Position numbers and translations under genes: made by a program
Source of the DNA: Polytrichum commune
Lineage: Eukaryota > Streptophyta > Polytrichopsida > Polytrichales > Polytrichaceae
NCBI GenBank assembly: GCA_950295325.1
Contig: OX485807.1
Span: forward strand, 32,337,666-32,401,665
Reading direction: 5' to 3'
Length of the DNA stretch: 64,000 nt
The notes under the pieces: model-generated
What the model was told of the DNA's origin: nothing
The model's database searches: none
The model's input: only the letters and a program-made list of their open reading frames with translations
Shown: positions 13,701-25,676 of the stretch, piece after piece
How the letters are laid out: every line of letters begins with the position of its first letter
Position numbering within the stretch: position 1 is the first letter of the stretch

Positions 13701-16700
13701 ATTGCGGAATAGGTGGGAAGTCTGGGAAAGTAAAGTTGGGAGGCGTAAACACTGGTATGGGTGGAAAGGTGAAATTAGGGGGTGTGAATGGTGGGATTGT
13801 GAAATTGGGCGGTGAGATGGGTGGGAAGGTAAAGTTGGGGGCTGGAAATGGTGGGAAGGTGAAGTTTGGAGGTGTAAACACTGGCATGGGTGGTAAGGTG
13901 AAGTTAGGGGGTGTGAATGGTGGGAATGTGAAATTGGGCAGTGAGATGGGTGGGAATGTACAGTTAGGAGGTGAGAATGGTGGAAATGTAAAGTTGGGGG
14001 GTGAGATGGGTGGGAAAGTAGAGTTGGGGAACGAAAAAGGTGGGAAGGTGAAGTTTGGAGGTGTAAACACTGGCATTGGTGGTAATGTGAAGTTAGGGGT
14101 TGAGAATGGTGGGAATGTGAAATTGGGTGGTGAGATGGGTGGGAAGGTAAAGTTTGGGGGTGGGAAAGGTGGGAACGTAAAGTTAGGAGGTGAGAATGGT
14201 GGGAATGTGAAGTTGGGAGGAGTAAACACTGGCATGGGTGGTAAGGTGAAGTTAGGGGGTGAGAATGGTGGGAATGTGAAGTTGGGAGGTGTAAACACTG
14301 GCATGGGTGGTAAGGTGAAGTTAGGGGGTGAGAAGGGTGGGAATGTGAAGTTGGGGGGTGTAAACACTGGCATGGGTGGTAAGGTGAAGTTAGGGGGTGA
14401 GAAGGGTGGGAATGTGAAGTTGGGAGGTGTAAACACTGGCATGGGTGGTAAGGTGAAGTTAGGGGGTGAGAATGGTGGGAATGTGAAGTTGGGAGGTGTA
14501 AACACTGGCATGGGTGGTAAGGTGAAGTTAGGGGGTGAGAAGGGTGGGAATGTGAAGTTGGGGGGTGTAAACACTGGCATGGGTGGTAAGGTGAAGTTAG
14601 GGGGTGAGAAGGGTGGGAATGTGAAGTTGGGAGGTGTAAACACTGGCATGGGTGGTAAGGTGAAGTTAGGGGGTGAGAAGGGTGGGAACGTGAAGTTGGG
14701 AGGTGTAAACACTGGCATGGGTGGTAACGTGAAGTTAGGGGGTGAGAAGGGTGGGAATGTGAAGTTGGGAGGTGTAAACACTGGCATGGGTGGTAAGGTG
14801 AAGTTAGGGGGTGAGAAGGGTGGGAACGTGAAGTTGGGAGGTGTAAACACTGGCATGGGTGGTAACGTGAAGTTGGGAGGTGTAAACACTGGCATGGGTG
14901 GTAACGTGAAGTTGGGAGGAGTAAACACTGGCATGGGTGGTAATGTGAAGTTAGGGGGTGAGAATGGTGGGAATGTGAAGTTGGGAGGAGTAAACACTGG
15001 CATGGGTGGTAACGTGAAGTTAGGGGGTGAGAACGGTGGGAATGTGAAGTTAGGAGGTGTAAAGGGAGGGAAGGTAAAATTTGGAGGAGTAAACACAGGA
15101 AGTGGTGGAAGAGTTGGCAGGGTGAAATTTGGAGGTGTAATTGGCGGTAATCCAGGGAGTGTAAAATTAGGGGGTGTAAATGACGGAAGAGGAGGAAACT
15201 GAGGTTGAGGGAGAGGTGGGAAGGTGAGGTTGGGCATGGGAGGGAATTGAGGTTGGGGTAAAGGTGGAAATGTAAAATTGGGGAATGTAAAGTTGGGAGG
15301 GGTGAATGTGGGAACGGGCGGAAGCCCTGGGAGTGTGAAATTGGGTGGGGTAAATGGAGGAAGAGGGGGTAATTGAGGTTGTGGCATAGGGGGCAATTTT
15401 GGGATAGTAAGATTAGGCAGAGTCGTTGTGAAATTGGGTGGGGTGTATGCAGGGAGAGGAGGAAATTGAGGTTGAGTGAAGTTTGGCAAGAGTGGATATG
15501 TGATATTCCTGCATCCAAAAATTGTACATAGTATGCATTAAATTCAAAATACTTGAGCACTAACTTAATGCTTAAAAGTTGGAAAGATGAAATGAATTGC
15601 ATTCAACAATTATGCTCATAGCGTATTAGAATGAACTCTACCTCAACCATCTAGGTTGTGAAGTTGAGTTGCATAAGAGTGTGGGGGAAGCAGAGAGAAT
15701 GCAACGTACACCAATTATACAACTTATGTGTAGACACTAATGGCATTTTCTTCTTTTGTATCTACTCATTCTTAACAATTTCGGTGTTGCATAACTTTGT
15801 TATTATGTTTACATTGAATTCTAAACTAAGTATGGCATTTAAGTATGCCATATTAATGAAGCTTGGAAACATAAGTTTTCATAACATATTCATAACACAA
15901 GCATAAGTTGTGATATGTGCGTAATTGTTGGTAATCTATAGTTAGGATGAACTGAAAAAGCTTAAATTGATGGTAGTGTCAAATTAGTTGTAGGAATGGA
16001 TGTACATGACATTGAGAAAGTCAATTTTAGTATGGAATTATTAAAAAAATCATAAAATACTTCTCAAAGTCGCTTTTTTTACTTTGAGAAGTATTTGTTA
16101 TGATTTAACTAATGATTTAATAATTCCATACTATAATTGATTAGACTACTAAGTGAAATAAACATTCCAAAAAACATATGTTGAAGTTTGACTTAATATA
16201 TGTACTCACAAGAATGGGATGGATAGCGGTGGTAATCCTGACATATTCCTGCACAAAATTTCAACAAGCCAGCGTCAAAAGAAAATGTGAATTGATCTAA
16301 AGTGCGAAGCTCATGTACGCTAAATTGGCCATCACATGCACGAAAATTATACTGGACACCTATGAGGAACCAAGAAGATATATACCATGTGCTACTCCTT
16401 ACCCTAGACCAGTAATGGAACTCAATATGGGTGAATCACAGTCCTCTCGAGGCACATTCCACAGTTTAAACTGGCGTAAGTGTAGGAAGCTCAACAATTG
16501 TCCAACAATGTATGGACTAGGATGGAAATTGATATATCATATGGCCACTAAACAGTTGTATGCACAACTAGTTTGGTCAATTCACCAATGGAATAGCTCA
16601 CAAAGAGCCCTTCTTAATGTGGTTATCCTTGCGTTAGTAGGATGTCAAACTTTATGGCATTTTGTTTTTGCAGAACCTGACCTGAAACGAAGAGAGTTTG

Positions 16701-19700
16701 ATAGTGTGGTGTTGTTGGGTGCTACCGTAAAGTAGTGAAGAGGTAGACCACTTTCCATTATATCAAGACGGGGATTGATGGCTTACAATGATGGCAAAGG
16801 TGGGAATAAACAGTCGATGGAGGTACTATTTCTGAAGAACCAGTATTACACATGATATGCCAATAATACCAAGTATTGATTAGTGGCAGCCAGAATTAAA
16901 ACCAGTATGTGCTTCATTTAAATTTTGCACAAGGTACTGTATTTTGCACACAGTAGCATATCGTAGCAAAAGGTATGAATTTACATTGCTGGGACTGGTG
17001 GTAGTGTCCAGTTCATAGTCCTGCACGATTCACATGCAATAATATTGTCAACAAGGTCATCCAGAAACAAAAGCACCAATGTCATTGTTATCCCCTACAA
17101 GTATCCAGAGTCTAAAATATTTATTATATTTGACAGCCAAAACGGTCCCCATAAACCTTGAGGGCTGACAAACTTCCCATTCAAAAAGTATCACGAGAGT
17201 CACCACAATCACAACATAGCTGCACAATGAACTGACCCCAGAATCTATTCTGCTGCCCAAGGACTGCAATAAGCAAAAATTAAAGACTAACTTGATTGGA
17301 AAAAAAGGATGTAGCTCTGTGATTGAGACAAATGAAGCTTCAGGATCAGAGTTTAAGGTACAGTGACGTAGTGAATACTTCTGTCTGTAAACTTAGAGCT
17401 GCCTGATATGGTAAAGGCTGGAAACAATATAGAGTACACCTTTTGCATATAACACTAAATATGCTTGAAGTGGATAAATCTGCAATGCACCAGCACATAC
17501 TACTTCACAATTATCATCTTTGCACCTAAATACTTTGCATTGACCCCTAAATACTTTCGTCATGAGAATAGAAAGCTTACGATATGGTGATGTTTGCGGG
17601 CATTAAAGTTGGTACAGGAAAATTAGGTATGGTGATGTTCATGGGCGTGAGAACTGGTACTGGTACATTGGGCAAGGTCACATTCATGGGGCTCCAAACT
17701 GGCAGCTGCACAGGAATGGTCACTGGAAGCGTCCAGTTTCTGCCCAAAAACACCACAACATTCACATTAGGGACCTGCAGCAGGTCAACATTATTTAATA
17801 GAGTTATCCTTAACTCAATGGGACTTTATGTGGGGAGTCCGTCCCCAATGACTTTCCATCGGCTGTTCTGTATACAAAATCAATAACTTCTTTCCACTTG
17901 TGGTGCATGCTTGAAGGTAGTATTTGAATTTGAATGCAGAGCAACCTATTTGGGTTCATTGCGGGTCAGACTCACTGTATCATCTCATAGCATGCCAAAG
18001 TGAGTTTGACCCTCAATTAGTCACTATAGAGTGTTCTTTGTTCAAAACCTCCACACTACCTCCAAGCATGCACTGGAAACTTACCGAACATAAAAGGTGT
18101 TGTGTAAAATAACAAACTCCCAACAAAAAGTTATGTTGAGTTTGAGGATAACTCTAATGCCATACACAAAAGATGGACACAAAGTAATTATGATCACATT
18201 GGCGTAAAGGGACATACAAACAGGCCAAAGTCTCTAAGTATGACCCTGTTTAACCTTGAGATGGTGCTCAATTTGTGTTGTATGTGCATCTGTGAGTGTG
18301 AATGCTTGAGCCCTTACGAAATCACTTGTGTCAAGTTGAAGCTGGGTATGGTGCCAGTCAAACTGTTCCCTGCCAAGCTCCTGCAGACACACACTTTTAG
18401 ACAAAGTATGGCCATCGAAGGGGAAACCAACTAAGATGTCACATTGAATGCAAAAAATGTATGGGAAACAGAGGATGGGATGTGAACTCACAAGTGCTGA
18501 AGGTTTGAAAGGTCTAGGATCCACTTTGGGAATGCTCCTGTTATTTGGGGGTTGCTTGCAATGATCCTGTGGCAAATCACAATTGTAGGTGTACGTCCAC
18601 ATAGCTAGGAAGTTGCACAGAGGATTTGGAGCCATCAATTAAATGCAACACCAATTTTTTGCGCACATATTATTATTATGATATATTGTGATTTTATCGT
18701 ACTACAATATCATCAAGGCTTACAGGTTTTTCAAGTTTCGGAGATCAGCAATTGCTTGCGGTATGGTGCCTGAAAAGGCAGTCTTAGTGATGGTCAAAGA
18801 TCTCAGAAATTTCAAGTTCCTTATTTCACCCTGCACACATGATAGTGAAGCCAGCTCAGCTAAAAATGAATCCAAATTTAACATTTATCAACTTCAAGGC
18901 ACAATTATTAAAAACGTGTAGAAGTCCGCAGCATTGTTCAAGTTTTGTTTACCGGAATATGCCCTTTAAAATCCTTGCCTTCCAGCGTCCTGCAGAAATT
19001 TGACCCACAATTTTTTCTTCAATTCCGAACTCTTTTCCTAAGCTGATATAAGAACGATTGGATCAATGTGGCATTGTCACAGAAGGCAGCTCATAAAGCC
19101 ACAGGTTTGATTTGGTAGCTGCAACAGAATGTTCTATATAATCTCCATTCCCAAGCGGAGTTCCTTGACTAATGAATCACTGCTTCATGAATTAGCATGC
19201 ATTCATCACTAGAGGCAATCTGCTAGGGACTTGATTTCTCTGAATTTATCATTCTGTTGGTTCAGTTCGAGTTGTTGAATCTTTGGGTTCATAAAAGATA
19301 ACAATTACAATCACTGGGATAGCCAAAGTACGTTTAACCAATCGAAGCAGGGAAGGCTTACAATTCTGTGACAGAAGTGTGATCATCATCACACGTCAAC
19401 CCCCGCCAAGTGCCAGAACAGGCATGATTTGCTTCTGGGTTCCATGACTCCAAAGCTGGGTTTGGATCCTCCAATCCTTGTTTGAATTTCACGAGCGCGC
19501 TCTCTGAGCACAAACAATCCACAACACCCTTATCACTCACAATGCATTTAGATGGAACCAAAAATATAAAATTTAAACTAATTAACTTGGATCATCACAA
19601 ACACAAAAGCTACTGATATATTTGTCATTTCTTATGGTCACGAGTTTTTCATTGCCAGTGATTTAAACATTGTCTAAGAGAGAAAGAAATAAGAAAAATA

Positions 19701-19994
19701 ACATCAAATAGTTGGGCACTGGCGTCAATGGGGAGTCTGTTCTCCTTACTTGGATCATGGAGTTCCCATATTACATAATAAGATATAATAATGCCTTCCT
19801 TTTAGGCCAACATCTACGGCCTGGCTTTTGTCAAGTTTTCTTTTGTTCAGGACTTGGAAGGATAACTTTGTCAAAGATAATAAACCTTGTGATGCAAGAT
19901 CGGCATTCGCGGGAGACACAAGTGCTCCCAGAAGAATAGGTAGTGCCCAGAGCACCATCATTATTGCAGACACCCCAGCACCTCTGGCCCACAT
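10735..19994 (-). CDS. Secreted LRR / proline-rich N-glycosylation-repeat / LRR protein, 16 exons, about 1006 aa
   Basis: Assembled by splice site and phase. Exons: 19994-19886, 19503-19362, 18989-18953, 18830-18724, 18566-18492, 18380-18318, 17739-17581, 17020-16985, 16248-16210, 15508-13664, 12979-12869, 12565-12515, 12323-12252, 12095-12027, 10963-10901, 10777-10735. They total 3021 nt, in frame throughout. Residues 1-31 form a signal peptide ending SPANA. Residues 37-84 are a plant LRR N-cap ([20 protein letters not shown], later [10 protein letters not shown]). Plant extracellular LRRs follow to about 178 ([32 protein letters not shown]). Residues 179-871 are proline-rich with repeated [10 protein letters not shown] charged linker and C-terminal LRRs ([30 protein letters not shown]) lead to the stop. 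No transmembrane segment or kinase is seen, so it is probably an apoplastic cell-wall protein. It resembles LRR-extensins in idea, but lacks Ser-Pro4 motifs and has LRRs on both sides. Exons 11 and 16 are the least certain. Confidence 0.75.
13680..15075 (-). repeat. Coding minisatellite, 69-bp (23-codon) unit of the proline-rich domain
   Basis: Within the large tenth exon, a 69-bp unit encoding [23 protein letters not shown] in rotation recurs about ten to twelve times almost unchanged between about 14205 and 15060. Shorter or mixed versions flank it. Each unit carries two N-F-T sequons, and the whole exon has about 50 N-X-S/T sites. The near identity of the central units points to recent expansion or gene conversion. 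Confidence 0.9.
16030..16134. repeat. Strong hairpin (short foldback element) in an intron
   Basis: An arm beginning 'tatggaattatta' and ending 'tacttctcaaagt' is followed after a short T-rich loop by its inverse, 'actttgagaagta' to 'taataattccata'. It lies in the intron between the exons at 16210 and 15508 of the LRR/proline-rich gene. Confidence 0.8.
17829..18155. repeat. Dispersed foldback repeat, copy B (intronic)
   Basis: The left arm has GTGGTGCATGCTTGAAGGTAG near 17901 (one base longer than its core match). The right arm has CTACCTCCAAGCATGCAC near 18055. It shares with copy A the spacer 'agcaacctatttgggtt' and the downstream tail. It sits in the intron between the exons ending 18318 and starting 17739. 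Confidence 0.65.
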
Positions 19995-21929
19995 TTCAAC
20001 TATTTCTGCACACCATTCAGCAACATATCAAATTAACCTTGCCAGGATTTGCACCATGAGAAAATCAATACCGTTAGCTTATTTTGTCAATCCGAGCTTC
20101 AGTGAATCAACTATATAGGTAACTCCAGTATTCGCACTCTGAACACTTCTAATTGCATCATCCAGAACAAGAAAAAAAACAAATGTAGAAATTTCACTCA
20201 CAGGACTGTTCTACTGAGCTGGAAATCTCATCAATTAGCTGCAATAGTCGCTGAACAGGACCAATATTTCCAGTCACCTATCTGTTCCTAGATTCAATGA
20301 ACTAGATTCAATTGAGGACAAGTGAATGATTTATCATCTCTCCAAGTATCAGCTGTCGTCGTGAAATCAGGAGCGATCCCTCACCTTCCCACGACCCACC
20401 AGGGCAGTTATTGCAGTAGCCAATTACGTCAATGGAGTAGATTTTCTACCCACTGAAGAACTGGTGACCTGTACCAATCTACATGTTGCGTGACACCCAC
20501 ATTCGGGAGGAGAAATATTTCTGACGAGGTTTGTTCACAGACCAATTCTGCCAATCGCAAATGCTAACTGCTGTTCATTTTCCCAGCCCAAACATGATCT
20601 AAGATGTAGCAGCAACAAAAACTTCATAGAAGAGGAGCAAGTTGGACTCTCTCCTCCGGTGCTCAGATAGAGGCCCAATGAGTATTGTAGCAAGTGTGAA
20701 GGCAGAGGAGTAAGGTAGGCAGGCAGGCGGGCAGGGGTGGCTGGGTGGTTATGGGAGTAGTGCAAGAAGTGCGGGATAGGGACCCCAAGCAAGGGTGCCC
20801 ATACTACCTTCTTCACTCACCCTAAAAGCTCACTAACTGCCCTCCTTAACCGTCGGTTATCAAGAGGCTCCAACACCTGCCTGCTCCAAAATCCTCACGA
20901 GGTGATCATGCTGTTATTGAATAACTAGATGTGGCTTCTCGAGAACTGGGTCTCGGGCCTAAGATTTCACACCATTCCAAATTTAACAACTTGGAACAGT
21001 CTTCAATGCAACTATCTCATAATCTTCCGTAGCTGTTCTAATTCCAGAATATGTCATTCTGAGGGCTGATATCTCGCCCTACCTGGTACCAATTAAAATC
21101 CAATGGAGGAGGGCCAAAATCAAGTCGTAGATAGGAGTTTCAGCTTGACATATTAAAGAATCTTCTAGGTATATAAATTTCAGCTTACTCATATCCTTTC
21201 CGTCTGCATTACTAGCAAGTAGTTGTAGGAAAGATAACAACATATGTGTCACTGTATATTCCATAGATTGCCTTGTGAGATCATGAAACAAAGTAGAGGA
21301 TAAAATCATGTGAAGGATTGGGGAAATAAAATAGTCTCATAAGATACAACTCTGGGTACCTGAGGTGTGAACCAAATAACTCATTTGGATAGCCATACAT
21401 GAGGAACTGAACAACCGCATGAACCCACAAGGTGGTATGTCTTCATGCACATGAACAAGTTTAGAAACCTCCAAAACGTCAACCAATGAGTAATTTGCAT
21501 TCGTGCTCTCTAACAAAGATTGACTGACAGTGGATGCAATAAGTTACTTGGTATCTAGCTTGATGCTCTCCATCAGGAGTAAGGTCACTTCCTGCCATGC
21601 AAATGCAGCAGCTGCATAAATACAAATACTAGGGATCTCTTTAACACAGGAAGTGAGGACTGGAATGAGGCTGAAGACCTAAGACTCTTTGTGGAAATTA
21701 TGCAATCATAATCTTCTGGATCTCAAGAACAATAAACACTTTCCACATCCAAATTGCGAGCCCAAATGTAAATGTGGACTAATAGTAAACCAATCATATT
21801 GCTGACAAACATGTCAATAGATACAAAAATCTAAAATTCTCTTTGCATCTCTATCAAGCAGCCTGAAACGGCTGTCACTATTTGCAAGGCCTTCACAAGG
21901 AGAACAAAACTTGGAGCTCTGATGGGCTC
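19995..21929. other. Spacer: upstream region of the LRR/proline-rich gene and downstream region of the chaperonin gene
   Basis: Both neighbours are on the minus strand, so this stretch should hold the 5' UTR and promoter of the LRR/proline-rich gene near 20.0-20.5 kb and the 3' end of the chaperonin transcript near 21.5-21.9 kb. No protein motif, RNA gene or clear repeat is visible. Short open frames here have no recognisable content. Confidence 0.4.
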
Positions 21930-24449
21930 TTATTCATGTAGAATCCCAAGAAGGTCATCATTCCTATATAGCACAAACCTGCAACACAACAACAGATAAT
22001 GGGATCAATTTCCACATCTTTTACAATACACTTGACACACAGATAGCATCCTGTATCCATACAAGCTAGTCTTTATGCATTATTGGTGAGGCCTGGTCTG
22101 GGCATCACAAATAACAGAAGTTACATACAAGTTTGTGTTACTTCCACCAGTGTTCCCTTATTCTCAGATTTCCCAATTCATTTATCTAATATAGAAGCTT
22201 GCATACACTTCAGATGACCTAGGTTCAAATCAACTGCTATTGCAATACATAGATTGTGTGCATTTTTTCTCATAGGCTATGTATGTTTTCACATTTGAGC
22301 TCAAAGTGTACACAAATGTTAACACATTTGTGTTGTGGCTTCTCTTGTCACAAAGAGTGAATACCACAAGGTTGATGACCTTATGTAGTCAAAATTAGGT
22401 TTTGGGAGGCAAACCCTAATCTATGACCACATAACTATTCTGGAAACATGCTCATCCAAGGTGAATTGAATGGCACCAGAAACTTGACAATTACCACACC
22501 CATTTGAGTTCCACCACAGGGTATACAAGACATTATGAAAGTCCTAGATGATTATCCAACTTGGCATTGTAAGGGTTGATGATCTTACTCTTTCTCTTCA
22601 CTGCCTCCAAGCTTGACTGCAGTACCACCATACTCTGGGAGAAGAACAGTGTCACCTTCCTTTACATCAATTGGGATAATATTACCATCCTTTGTCTTGG
22701 CACCAGGACCAACTGCGACAACTTTTCCAGCATTCACCTGCATAGAGAAACTAACTTGGTTATGTGATTCAAAACTTATATGTACCAACCATGTACAACC
22801 TGCCCATTGTACTCTTCCATTATATTCACATGCTTTCATAATGATATCTTGCAGGACACTGGTGGCAACGAGCTTGCTCCATCCACTCAAGTAGCAGATA
22901 ACACTGCCTCCTCAAAGCCCAAATAAAATTTGATGAGCACCCACGCAAACCCTAGTAAGCAGCTGCAGTTGACATCGATCGTCTAGTCCAGGCTATAAGA
23001 TGATCCATGCTGAGGACAATTTTGGGCCTACACAGGGTGCAAATTATGCACAAAGATCTACAACCAACTGCAAGAATCTGAGCTACCTATGGCAGACAAA
23101 ATACCAGGCCAGTAAACATCTGATGCAACCGCCTCCCTGCTGAATTTCACTTAAACCTTACCACCCGAACTTCACAATCTCAGAAAGTTTTTGCCAATCC
23201 CTTTGCTCTGAAATACTCAGGTGAAAAGTATGGGAAGCGAAACATGGTGACCTTGAGAGCGTGAGGATGAGTGCAACCTGTCTATTAAACAGTTGAGAAC
23301 CATATGCATGGTGTACATACTCCCAAATCTAAGGAAAATATTCTGGCTCCTCCAATCAGCATTCCCTGACAAAGAAGATCCTTAAAAAAAAGGTCTACGT
23401 CTCTGAACGGACCTCTAAAATTTACCATTATGCGGTAGTAACTCTCAAGAATCCTCAAAATTGGAAAGTCGGCTTGACTGGTCAATGTGAACGAGACACA
23501 GATACTGCAATCACAAAATACACTTCATACCAGCAAAGATAATGAATATTGAGATTCCCTCACTGGATTTGTTCAAAGTCTCAAGTGACCAGCTAATTTT
23601 GCATGAGTGACACCGACATTATTGTGAAGAACACTTTTGAACTAATACCCAAGGTAGACGAGTCTATTTCAGTTACTTCCACAAGTTTTAGCCTCTACTT
23701 ATGTGCACTACATCCAAGGAAAAAAAACCATCGATGAACAAATCGTGTACAAACCCAATGTCATATGAGATAAGAATGAGATTAAGGTGACTAAACTTCA
23801 ATCTGTGTAAAATTATCAAAGAGCACATATGTGATCTTCTTAGATAGGTACATAGGTTTATCTAAAGTGGTTAGTGTTGAGCGGTTGTTGTCGAGCTCCG
23901 ACTTTTTGGCTATGCCCACCAATGAGCTGCCATAAAAATCCTTCAAATAATATTAGAGGCATGTATTTTAGGGGGATATTGAACCATTTTACACCCAAAA
24001 GTAGGTGTTTGAATAAGGATGGTTATTTGAGTAAGACATGTCTTCCTTAAAAAGTAGACTGCACAAAATGTTCAAAACCGATCGCACAATGTTTGCCAAT
24101 AAGCGTCCTTCAAAAAACAAAGTTCCCAACCCTAGGTTTCATCACCGCGATTAAATTAATGAGAACGAAACAGCTGAAAATGAAAGAAGTTGGAAGCAAG
24201 TATGCCAGGCAGTTATTTTGATGCGTCAAGAGAAGATGATGAACACACTACGAAAGCAATGCCTGATGGCGATCTCCAAAGCTGTAAAACAAACAAGAAG
24301 CTACACTTTAAAGCAATGTGGAAGCCAACCTTAGTGCTCGTTTCTGGAAGCAGGATTCCGCCTGCAGTTTTGGTGGGAGGCACAATTTTCTCCACCAATA
24401 CTCTGTCCAACAATGGAACCAACCTCTTGGCAGCCGTCGCCAACGCCAT
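21930..24449 (-). CDS. CPN10: Chaperonin 10 (GroES-type, probably mitochondrial), 3 exons, 105 aa
   Basis: Co-chaperonin that caps the Cpn60 cage during ATP-dependent folding in the organelle matrix. Exons: 24449-24330, 22737-22589, 21978-21930 (318 nt, in frame). Exon 1 gives the N-terminus with RLVPLLDRVLVEKI and the mobile-loop region TAGGILLPETSTK. Exon 2 gives the core VNAGKVVAVGPGAK and EGDTVLLPEYGGTAVKLG. Exon 3 encodes the conserved tail LYRNDDLLGILHE. This tail exon is only 49 bp but matches the family ending exactly and restores normal length. A single Cpn10 domain with a short, unextended N-terminus fits the mitochondrial form rather than the double-domain plastid Cpn20. The intron between exons 1 and 2 is about 1.6 kb. 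Confidence 0.93.
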
Positions 24450-25673
24450 TTTCTTACTCTCCTTCTTCCTTCAACCCTAATAACTAAGTTATGCCTTAAG
24501 ACCCCACCAAAGCCGCAGGAAAAATTCAGGTGGCAAAATTATCGAAGCAAAGAGCTTCAACCAGCTCCGAAACGTGAGCAATGCAATCGATGTGTTGGCC
24601 AGTCGGAGGGCGGAGGTTTTTTGAGGGGCTGGACTCGTCCTTCTAGAAAGGTCGGAGATCGAATTAGGGTTTAAGCTTCGACAGCATCTCCATTGGAACT
24701 CTGGGAACACTCTAGAAACTTGACAGCAAGGGGAGTAATAAGCATGGGTTTAAGTTACACTACTCTAGAATCCAAGACCAAAGAGACTCCAAAATGGAGC
24801 GATAGTATTGGTGGAGAGCAAACATTTGGGACGTGCTAATGTTGCATCACTTTCATGCCAAATCTTGACAGTTCCATTCAAGACAATACTCCTCTTAGTT
24901 TGAGAAATCAATCTTCAAGCTTAAGTCACGTTTTTGAATCCAACATAACATTATTCAATCATGTAGGTCAGTTCCATGACCCTGGACTATGTCAATTATA
25001 TTCCATGGGTCCCTTGAACAAAAGTGAGATTATTTGTTTATTATTCATACATTCAAGTTGAACTTGAATTGGGTGGAATTATACTTCTGGCACTATGTGC
25101 AAGAATTATTGTTCATTGCATGAATATTACAGGAAACATTGTTCGTCCCGATATTAATCCTTGAAATTACTATTAATAACAACACTATCATTGAATCTAC
25201 CAACACTATTCACAATTTTTAAACCATTCAAACCAACACTGTTCATTTTGTACCGGCCTTAATTTCTTCTTATTTTCTAAGTTTTCTTCCCATGCATGAA
25301 GGTAAGATATTGGAGGCCCATGTCATATATATGCCAAATACATATTGGAACACAATCATGCAATTGAATAATGTTATGGGAAGTAAGGTGCATGAACCCT
25401 TATTATTCCTACACTATGTAAGTTTCAAAATGGAGCAACTTGATTCATCTTCATGCCTTAAACTTATGATTTTTGAATTTTTCGTAGGATCTTTTATATC
25501 ACGTTTTAATGAAATTTCAAAAAAACACATATGGCCAAAGTACTCAATAAATATCCCACATCTTAACCTTTGCTTATGAATGATTGAGGATTAACCACTA
25601 TATTTCAACAATTTGCAACGCTCAAAATGTAATGCTCCACAATCCGTTTGATTTGTTTTGGCTTGATGGCTTG
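24450..25673. other. Chaperonin 10 upstream region and AT-rich spacer
   Basis: The first 250 bases, containing the inverse of AAACCCTAATTCG near 24660-24674, probably form the 5' UTR and promoter of the minus-strand chaperonin gene. From 24.75 kb on the sequence is AT-rich with no coding signal seen. Confidence 0.4.
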
Positions 25674-25676
25674 AAT

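Noticed and set aside
13565-15202. 545-codon plus-strand open frame of glycine-rich repeats ([15 protein letters not shown] type)
   Set aside because: It is the complement of the 69-bp minisatellite. The minus frame is linked in phase to a signal peptide and LRR exons by good splice sites, whereas the plus frame has no partner exons, so it is treated as a shadow.
13650-15602. 650-codon minus-strand frame of S/H/P/L-rich repeats
   Set aside because: It is an alternative frame of the same repeat. It does not match the phase of the flanking exons and its composition is that of an out-of-frame proline-rich repeat.
23285-23485. 66-codon minus-strand frame in the long chaperonin intron
   Set aside because: No motif, and the flanking exons join correctly without it.
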